From contig NZ_CP047475.1 of the NCBI RefSeq assembly GCF_010587385.1, forward strand, positions 868,001 to 932,000: 64,000 nucleotides of DNA, given 5' to 3'. The position numbers were made by a program, and so were the translations under genes. Shown here piece by piece: positions 58,242 to 64,000 of the stretch. The notes under the pieces are model-generated. The model had not been told where the DNA came from and searched no databases. It saw nothing but the letters and a program-made list of their open reading frames with translations. Within the stretch, counting starts at the first letter, position 1; every line of letters starts with the position of its first letter. Origin of the DNA: Vibrio astriarenae (lineage in GTDB: Bacteria > Pseudomonadota > Gammaproteobacteria > Enterobacterales > Vibrionaceae).

Positions 58242-58505
58242 ATGATCATCGAATTTGAAGAGAAACTACTCTCGCTAATTGACCAACGTATCGAAACCGC
58301 CTCTGACGATGAGCTGTTCGCGGGTGGCTACTTACGCGGTCACATTTCGCTGTCGGCGGCAGATTGTGAAGAGCAAGGCATTAATGATATTGACGTCTTG
58401 AAGCAGCAGATAGAGCAAAGTTTAGATAATGCCAAGGCCGAACTCACACCGGCAGATCGCGTGATTGTCCATGATCTTTGGAAAGAGCTGGTGGCTAACG
58501 CTTAA
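58242..58505 (+). CDS. yfcL: YfcL family protein
   Basis: An 87-residue acidic, helical protein of the YfcL family (FEEKLLSLIDQRIETASDDELFAGGYLRGHISL in pieces; LTPADRVIVHDLWKEL). Function unknown. It follows epmC by 27 bases with AAAGGAAGTCC as ribosome-binding site, the same neighbour order as in E. coli. Confidence 0.88.
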   Translation: MIIEFEEKLLSLIDQRIETASDDELFAGGYLRGHISLSAADCEEQGINDIDVLKQQIEQSLDNAKAELTPADRVIVHDLWKELVANA

Positions 58506-58603
58506 TAGAAATTTTCGATGAACTTGTTGCAATTATTCATCTTGTTTATCTAAGTGATGAAATCTAATCTAGATTCAAACAACAAAAGAGTAAGGGAAAC
58601 AAG

Positions 58604-59131
58604 ATGAAAGTGATTGCGTTTGGAGCATCAACCAGTTCAACTTCGATAAACAAAGCGCTTGCGGCCTATGCGGCTAACTTAATCGAAGGCGCTGACGTGA
58701 CCGTTTTGGATATCAACGATTACCAGGTTCCTATGTTCAGCGAAGACAAAGAGAAAGAGATTGGTCAAGCGGAAGGCGCGCAAGCTTTTATTCGTGATTT
58801 ATCTCAAGCGGATGCTTTCGTTATCTCTTTTGCGGAGCACAATGGTCACTACCCAGCGGCCTACAAGAATCTTTTTGACTGGGCGACGCGAATTGAACGC
58901 GAGGTCTTTCAAGGAAAACCAGCCGTTTATCTAGCGACGTCTCCAGGACCTGGAGGTGCGCAGAACGTACTGGCGGCAGCGGCAGGCTCGGCGGGCTACT
59001 TTGGTGGTAATGTAAAAGCGTCAGTGTCTCTACCGAGTTTTTACGACAATTTTGACTTAGAAGCGGGTCAAGTATCGAATCCAGAGTATGCTGATAAGAT
59101 AGCCTCAGCAATACAGTCACTGGATGCATAA
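58604..59131 (+). CDS. NADPH-dependent FMN reductase family protein
   Basis: A 175-residue flavodoxin-like protein (PF03358). It has the FMN-binding start VIAFGASTSSTSINKALAAY, the acidic strand VTVLDINDYQVPMF, and SFAEHNGHYPAAYKNLFDW. Such enzymes reduce FMN, quinones or azo compounds; the substrate cannot be read from sequence. It stands alone, before a strong bidirectional terminator. Confidence 0.88.
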   Translation: MKVIAFGASTSSTSINKALAAYAANLIEGADVTVLDINDYQVPMFSEDKEKEIGQAEGAQAFIRDLSQADAFVISFAEHNGHYPAAYKNLFDWATRIEREVFQGKPAVYLATSPGPGGAQNVLAAAAGSAGYFGGNVKASVSLPSFYDNFDLEAGQVSNPEYADKIASAIQSLDA

Positions 59132-59140
59132 TCAAGTTGA

Positions 59141-59177
59141 AAAATAAAGGGAGTGGCATGGCCACTCCCTTTATTTT
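59141..59177. terminator. Bidirectional terminator between the FMN reductase gene and mnmC
   Basis: A 17-bp perfect stem (AAAATAAAGGGAGTGGC with its complement, loop ATG) between convergent genes. The mnmC stop codon overlaps its right edge. Confidence 0.92.
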
Positions 59178-61194
59178 ATTGGTTAATCGCTTTGCCTTTG
59201 CGCAGCTTTCTTACCCACATTCTTGCGGGATGAATGGCTTGCAATAGATCGACGGGTAGGGGAATCGGGTCGTTGTAGATTTGTGAAGCGAGCACCTCAG
59301 CCATCAAAGGCGCAGAGCTTAGGCCCCGAGAGCCTAGCCCGAGCATGCAGTATAGCCCCTCGCTCACTTCGAGCGACGGTGCGTGTTGTTCTGGCGTCAG
59401 CTGTAGCTCAGAATATTGTGCCTTCACGCCCTCTAACTGTGCCACATTTCCGACAAAGGGGAGGTGATCGCGGCTGACACAGCGAATGCCCTGACGGGCT
59501 TGCCCTTCACTCACATCGACACTTTCTGCCCACTCTTGCTCGGGTATGCAGTTAATCAGTTTTTGGCGATTGTCTGCTTGTGCCTGAGCGTCATATTGGG
59601 TGTCTAGATTTGTACGGTCATAGCTTGCTCCAATACAGTGATACTGATTGTTGGGATTGACTGGCGTCATGTAGCCATCATAACAAAGTACGGTTTTTAG
59701 CCCGGTTAGCTGCTCGTTTGTGGGAATGTGGCTGACTTGCCCTTTGACTTGCCCAAGTGGCAGCGCTTTGGTGAGTTCGATTTGGTTAAAATCACTGCCA
59801 TTCGCTATGATGACGATCTGATGATTAAAGCTCTGTTCTCCGGTTGTGAGCCTCCAACCACAAGCGGTCTTTTCTATATCACTGACTAGGGTGTTAAATC
59901 GAGCAGAGAAGTTGTCCTGTGATTGTAGTTGCTCAATGATGCCTCGTGTTAATTGTGCCGGTGATAACCATCCTCCAAGCGGGTAGTGGACGCTCTCCAT
60001 CTCAACAGGGAGCCCAACAGTGCTGTCCGTTTGCTGAGTACTGAGGTGATGAACCAGCTCTGGGCTAAACTGACCTTGAACCATTTTCGATAGTTTCGTT
60101 TTTGAGGCGTTGTCCCACATCAATTGCGTGACGCCACTCCAGTCGTGATCGAAGTCGATGCTTTGTGCCATTTGCTCGACAAATTGACGAGCATAGAGAA
60201 ACGCGGGTGCAAATACGCGAGACACACCGTCGTGATTGCCGTTAAGCAGCGGGTAAACTGCACCTTGTCGATTACCAGAAGCAGCCTTTGCCGGTAGCTC
60301 ATCTTTACAATAGAGTGTGACAGTGGCTCCACGGCGTGTGAGTGATTTAGCTAACGTGGCAGACGCTATCCCTCCACCAATAATTGCGATATCGAGAGTT
60401 TCATTTGGTTTTGCACAGCCGTAGTACTGAAACCAAGGCTTGCTGTTACCTGGTAGACTGCGTTCACCAAAGCTCCCGGCAAGCATTTCACGTTTAGTGC
60501 CAAACCCCTTCACTTTCTTCATGGCAAATCCCGCTTCAATCAGGCCGCGACGAACAAACCCAGCAGCTGTGAAGGTAGCGCATGTGGCTTTTGATTTAGC
60601 CAGGTTTGCCATGCCATTGAACAGGGTTTGATTCCACATCTCTGGGTTTTTGCTTGGCGCAAAGCCATCTAAAAACCAAGCGTCAACAATCCCTTCACTG
60701 GTGGTAGGAACCAGAGGCATGCAGTCTTTAATGTCGCCAAACCATAAATCAAGAGTGATGCTGCCATCGGCAAGCACGATTCGGTGACACTCAGGTACGG
60801 CGATAGGGTAGTGCGTTTGAAGCTGTTTTGCGTATTCTGCTAGCTCAGGCCATGCATGGTGTGCTTTAACCAGGTCATCCAGCTTGACGGGAAACTTTTC
60901 AAAGCTAATAAAATGTAGCTCTTTGACCGCTGAGCCTGGGTGAGCCTTACGAAATTGCTCAAACGCTTGCCAGGTTGCCAGGAAGTTGAGGCCGGTACCA
61001 AAGCCTGTCTCTGCGACGACAAAACGTCGCTGTTCACATGTTTGCCATCTTGTTGGGAGATGATTCTGTTCAATAAAAACATAACGTGTCTCTTCGAGTC
61101 CGTTAACATTGGAAAAATAGACGTCGTCAAAGTGATCAGAAACAGGGGTGCCGGCTTCATTCCAGCCCAGTTGTGCGTTGGTGATAGATGTCAT
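59176..61194 (-). CDS. mnmC: Bifunctional tRNA mnm5s2U biosynthesis protein MnmC
   Basis: Last steps of wobble uridine modification: the FAD domain turns cmnm5s2U to nm5s2U, and the SAM domain methylates it to mnm5s2U. The 672-residue fusion has the N-terminal methyltransferase ([37 protein letters not shown]) and the C-terminal FAD-dependent oxidase, with the dinucleotide-binding [17 protein letters not shown] near residue 272 and [13 protein letters not shown] near the end. It diverges from fabB. Confidence 0.96.
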   Translation of the reverse strand: MTSITNAQLGWNEAGTPVSDHFDDVYFSNVNGLEETRYVFIEQNHLPTRWQTCEQRRFVVAETGFGTGLNFLATWQAFEQFRKAHPGSAVKELHFISFEKFPVKLDDLVKAHHAWPELAEYAKQLQTHYPIAVPECHRIVLADGSITLDLWFGDIKDCMPLVPTTSEGIVDAWFLDGFAPSKNPEMWNQTLFNGMANLAKSKATCATFTAAGFVRRGLIEAGFAMKKVKGFGTKREMLAGSFGERSLPGNSKPWFQYYGCAKPNETLDIAIIGGGIASATLAKSLTRRGATVTLYCKDELPAKAASGNRQGAVYPLLNGNHDGVSRVFAPAFLYARQFVEQMAQSIDFDHDWSGVTQLMWDNASKTKLSKMVQGQFSPELVHHLSTQQTDSTVGLPVEMESVHYPLGGWLSPAQLTRGIIEQLQSQDNFSARFNTLVSDIEKTACGWRLTTGEQSFNHQIVIIANGSDFNQIELTKALPLGQVKGQVSHIPTNEQLTGLKTVLCYDGYMTPVNPNNQYHCIGASYDRTNLDTQYDAQAQADNRQKLINCIPEQEWAESVDVSEGQARQGIRCVSRDHLPFVGNVAQLEGVKAQYSELQLTPEQHAPSLEVSEGLYCMLGLGSRGLSSAPLMAEVLASQIYNDPIPLPVDLLQAIHPARMWVRKLRKGKAINQ

Positions 61195-61311
61195 AATGTT
61201 GAAGTTCAGGCAAACAATGGCCTAATTGTACTCGCAACTTAACTTGTGAGCTAGGTTCACAAAAACAAGTTATTAGAGTAAAAACCTTACGGGAAGTAGC
61301 AAAGGGCACGG

Positions 61312-61326
61312 AAAGCTGACCACTTT
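61312..61326. promoter_or_regulatory. Weak FadR-like half-palindrome upstream of fabB
   Basis: On the minus strand the core TGGTCAG within AAGTGGTCAGCTTT resembles one arm of the FadR operator (CTGGTCNGACCAG), about 60 bases before fabB. The other arm is poor. FadR is known to act on fab genes in related bacteria; here this is only suggestive. Confidence 0.2.
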
Positions 61327-61380
61327 GCCCGGTTATCTTCGTTATTATCTAGCGGATTTTAGAATTTTTAGGAAATGTTC

Positions 61381-62592
61381 ATGAAACGAGTCGTCATCAC
61401 CGGTATGGGTATTGTATCGAGTATCGGTAACAACGTTGAAGAAGTGCTTGCGTCGTTGAAAGCAGGGAAGTCAGGTATTACTGCATCAGAGCAGTTTAAA
61501 GAGCAAGGCCTGCGCTCTCAGGTTTGGGGTAGTCTGAAGATGAACCCAGCTGAGCATATCGACCGCAAAAAAATGCGCTTTATGGGTGATGCGGCTGCGT
61601 ATGCGTACCTTTCTATGGAACAAGCGATCGCGGATTCTGGCCTAACGGAAGAGCAAGTGTCGAACGAGCGTACTGGTATTGTTGCTGGCTCAGGTGGTGC
61701 CTCTTCGCTAAACCAAGTCGCTGCTGTTGATATCTTGCGTGAAAAAGGTGTGAAGCGTGTGGGCCCTTACATGGTTCCTCGTACCATGGCGTCAACCGTT
61801 TCAGCTTGTTTGGCGACACCATTTAAGATCCGTGGCGTGAATTACTCAATGAGTTCAGCGTGTGCGACTTCAGCACACTGTATCGGTCATGCGATGGAGC
61901 TTATCCAGCTTGGTAAACAAGATGTGGTCTTTGCTGGTGGTGGTGAAGAGCTTGATTGGTCACTGACCATGATGTTTGACGCAATGGGCGCTCTATCAAC
62001 GAAATACAACGAGACACCAGACCAAGCATCACGTACCTACGATGCGAACCGTGACGGTTTCGTTATCTCCGGCGGCGGCGGCATGCTAGTCGTTGAAGAG
62101 CTAGAGCACGCATTGGCTCGTGGCGCGAAAATCTATGGTGAAATTGTCGGCTACGGCGCAACGTCCGATGGCTACGACATGGTTGCACCGTCAGGTGAAG
62201 GTGCGATTCGCTGTATGAAGATGGCGATGCAAGACGTGGACGGTGTTGATTACGTAAATACTCACGGCACTTCAACACCAGTGGGTGATGTGAAAGAGCT
62301 TGGTGCGATTCAAGAAGTTTTTGGCGGTAATAGCCCTGCTATTTCAGCCACAAAGGCGATGACAGGTCATGCCCTGGGCGCGGCAGGTGTACATGAAGCG
62401 ATCTACTCAACTCTGATGTTAGAGCACGGCTTTATTGCGCCAAGTATCAACGTTGAGCAACTTGATGAAGCGGCAGAAGGTCTCGATATTGTGACTCAAG
62501 CGCGCGATGCAGAGTTAACGACAGTGATGTCAAACAGCTTTGGTTTTGGTGGTACAAACGCCACGCTAGTGATCAAAAAATACCAAGCTTAA
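61381..62592 (+). CDS. fabB: 3-oxoacyl-ACP synthase I
   Basis: Beta-ketoacyl-ACP synthase I, essential for unsaturated fatty acid elongation. The 403-residue protein has the Cys-His-His catalytic set: Cys161 ([10 protein letters not shown]), His295 ([12 protein letters not shown]) and His330 ([12 protein letters not shown]). I chose the ATG at 61381 (family start [16 protein letters not shown] ahead) over the ATG at 61375. The 3' UTR is highly structured and probably yields a small RNA. Confidence 0.97.
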   Translation: MKRVVITGMGIVSSIGNNVEEVLASLKAGKSGITASEQFKEQGLRSQVWGSLKMNPAEHIDRKKMRFMGDAAAYAYLSMEQAIADSGLTEEQVSNERTGIVAGSGGASSLNQVAAVDILREKGVKRVGPYMVPRTMASTVSACLATPFKIRGVNYSMSSACATSAHCIGHAMELIQLGKQDVVFAGGGEELDWSLTMMFDAMGALSTKYNETPDQASRTYDANRDGFVISGGGGMLVVEELEHALARGAKIYGEIVGYGATSDGYDMVAPSGEGAIRCMKMAMQDVDGVDYVNTHGTSTPVGDVKELGAIQEVFGGNSPAISATKAMTGHALGAAGVHEAIYSTLMLEHGFIAPSINVEQLDEAAEGLDIVTQARDAELTTVMSNSFGFGGTNATLVIKKYQA

Positions 62593-62600
62593 ACCTGTTT

Positions 62601-62711
62601 CCAGAGCGGACCAACCTCGTTGGTCGAACAGACGCAGACTCTGTCCCAAGGAGAGCGGGACAGAATCCTTTTGTTCTGGATGATTGCCCGGCGATTCGCC
62701 GGGCTTTTTTA
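62601..62711 (+). ncRNA. farS: Probable FarS-type small RNA from the fabB 3' UTR
   Basis: The 3' UTR of fabB has three consecutive stem-loops: GACCAAC/GTTGGTC (62609-62625), TCTGTCCC/GGGACAGA (62640-62664) and GCCCGGCG/CGCCGGGC (62686-62704), the last followed by six T residues as terminator and Hfq tail. In V. cholerae the Hfq-dependent sRNA FarS is processed by RNase E from the fabB 3' UTR and represses fadE. Position and structure match; the 5' end and sequence identity with FarS cannot be confirmed here. Confidence 0.62.
62686..62711 (+). terminator. Intrinsic terminator of fabB and its 3' UTR RNA
   Basis: A perfect 8-bp GC-rich stem GCCCGGCG/CGCCGGGC with an ATT loop, followed by a T-run. 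Confidence 0.94.
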
Positions 62712-62796
62712 TGGACAGGGCTTTTCTATAGACACTACGCAGTGAATTTTGCACAATCTGGTTAAAGCCAATATACGGACTGTTGATAGACTTAAT

Positions 62797-63930
62797 ATGA
62801 AGATCATTGTTGATGAAAATATGCCTTACGCCGAGGCACTATTTAGCCAAATTGGCGAGGTGATGTTAAAGCCTGGTCGAACCCTCACCGCAGATGACTT
62901 AGTTGACGTTGATGCACTGATGATACGTTCAGTGACCAAGGTTAATGCTGAACTGATTGCCAAGGCGAACAAGCTGAAGTTTGTCGGAACGGCGACTGCA
63001 GGCATGGATCATGTAGACCAAGCCCTACTGAAAGAACGTGGTATTTTCTTCACTGCTGCACCGGGTTGTAACAAGGTGGGTGTGGCAGAGTACGTGTTCA
63101 GCGTTATGATGGTACTGGCACAGCAACAAGGTTTTTCAGTATTTGATAAAACGGTGGGCATTGTTGGTGCAGGTCAGGTGGGTAGCTATTTAGCTGATTG
63201 CCTACAGGGCATTGGGATTAACGTTTTGATCAACGATCCTCCTAAACAACAACAAGGGGACAATCGAACCTTCACACCTCTAAACGAGCTGCTGGAACAA
63301 GCGGATGTGATTACTTTGCATACGCCAATCACACGACAAGGTGAGCACGCAACGCATCATCTGTTAGATGAAAAAGTGCTAAACATTTTGCGTGGCGATC
63401 AGATTTTGATCAATGCAGCGCGCGGCCCTATCGTCGATAACCAGGCGCTAAAAGCACGTCTCGAAAAGGGAGACGGTTTCACTGCAGCGTTGGATGTGTT
63501 TGAGTTTGAGCCAGAAGTCGATATGGATTTATTGCCTAGTCTTGCCTTTGCTACGCCGCACGTTGCAGGTTATGGTTTAGAAGGGAAGGCTCGTGGTACG
63601 ACAATGATTTTTAACGCTTATTGTGAGTTCTTGGGTCGTAGCGAGCGAGCGCAAGCATCAGATCTATTGCCTGTCGCTCCAACACCGGAAGTGACACTCG
63701 ATCGAGCCTGGGATGAAGCAACGCTGCACAATTTGACGCAAATCATCTATGATGTGCGCAAAGACGACAGCCTGTTCCGTCGTGAGATCGTCAAACCAGG
63801 CGCATTTGACCAAATGCGCAAGCAGTATTGGGACCGACGAGAATATAGTGCTGTCACCCTAACTGGGGATGAAACGTGCAATTTGGCACCGTTAAATAAA
63901 TTAGGTTTTCAAATCGAGGTAAGAAAATGA
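62797..63930 (+). CDS. pdxB: 4-phosphoerythronate dehydrogenase
   Basis: Second step of the DXP-dependent pyridoxal phosphate pathway. The 377-residue protein starts [20 protein letters not shown]. It has the NAD fold [17 protein letters not shown] (about 117-133), the catalytic Arg in [11 protein letters not shown], Glu in [10 protein letters not shown] and His in ATPHVAGYG. The C-terminal PdxB dimerisation region is present ([13 protein letters not shown]). The frame is open to 62749, but that part has no family similarity. It overlaps the next gene by four bases (ATGA). Confidence 0.96.
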   Translation: MKIIVDENMPYAEALFSQIGEVMLKPGRTLTADDLVDVDALMIRSVTKVNAELIAKANKLKFVGTATAGMDHVDQALLKERGIFFTAAPGCNKVGVAEYVFSVMMVLAQQQGFSVFDKTVGIVGAGQVGSYLADCLQGIGINVLINDPPKQQQGDNRTFTPLNELLEQADVITLHTPITRQGEHATHHLLDEKVLNILRGDQILINAARGPIVDNQALKARLEKGDGFTAALDVFEFEPEVDMDLLPSLAFATPHVAGYGLEGKARGTTMIFNAYCEFLGRSERAQASDLLPVAPTPEVTLDRAWDEATLHNLTQIIYDVRKDDSLFRREIVKPGAFDQMRKQYWDRREYSAVTLTGDETCNLAPLNKLGFQIEVRK

Positions 63931-64000
63931 GTCAACAATTCAACGTAGCTGTTCTAGGCGCAACGGGCGCAGTGGGTGAAACCATTCTAGAAGTGCTGCA
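63927..64000 (+). CDS. asd: Aspartate-semialdehyde dehydrogenase (5' end only)
   Basis: The ATG at 63927 overlaps the pdxB stop (ATGA). The 24 full codons to the right edge start [20 protein letters not shown], the N-terminal NADP-binding motif of aspartate-semialdehyde dehydrogenases (GATGAVG). E. coli has usg, an Asd homologue, at this place after pdxB, so this may be true Asd or the Usg-like paralogue. Most of the gene is outside the window. Confidence 0.82.
   Translation, partial: MSQQFNVAVLGATGAVGETILEVL

Overview
The window is a contiguous stretch of a Vibrio chromosome (Vibrionaceae, Gammaproteobacteria). The genus call rests on the polar-flagellar cluster (three tandem flagellins, flaG, fliD, flaI, fliS, flrA, flrB, flrC, fliE to fliR, flhB), on FlrA/FlrB/FlrC regulation with sigma-54 and sigma-28 promoters, and on the surrounding housekeeping order (lolB/hemA-prfA-prmC, dapA-bamC, prmB-aroC, mnmC/fabB, pdxB-asd). 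The species is not resolved. I found no insertion sequence, prophage, integron, CRISPR array, rRNA or tRNA gene. Composition looks even apart from one AT-rich spacer near 23.2-23.4 kb. Nearly all of it is conserved core genome. Layout. 0-8 kb: lolB (cut by the left edge) diverges from hemA-prfA-prmC-sirB2-sirB1-kdsA, covering tetrapyrrole synthesis, translation termination and KDO synthesis, followed by a 5'-nucleotidase lipoprotein. 8-14 kb: ybaK, a DUF2066 protein, a leftward DUF2069/wrbA-like/arsC-like group, the periplasmic protease bepA, a TusA-like protein and an AI-2E family permease. 14-25 kb: a chemoreceptor with an amino-acid-type dCache domain, bcp-gcvR diverging from dapA-bamC, a leftward yffB-like/dapE/M15 peptidase/DUF2897 group, a voltage-gated potassium channel homologue, a small winged-helix protein, small DUF genes and a Dyp peroxidase. 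26-51 kb: the flagellar block. Each flagellin gene has its own sigma-28 promoter with identical spacing. FlrA, then FlrB/FlrC, form the sigma-54 cascade. A sigma-54 promoter precedes fliE (basal body, C-ring, export ATPase) and another precedes fliK (hook length, switch, export gate, flhB). 51-64 kb: smrB, prmB, aroC, a TRIC-type channel, a leftward operon of a PepSY protein, OmpR-type regulator and histidine kinase (with a candidate 33-residue membrane peptide at its head), epmC-yfcL, an FMN reductase, mnmC, fabB, pdxB and the start of asd. The most useful non-coding signal is the fabB 3' UTR: three stem-loops ending in a strong terminator, in the position from which the FarS small RNA is processed in Vibrio cholerae. 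I did not find a convincing new multi-gene system. The best leads for novelty are the small membrane peptide ahead of the PepSY two-component operon, the internal repeat in FliD, the NPEH cleavage motif in FlhB and the hairpin that sits where the ybaK ribosome-binding site should be.
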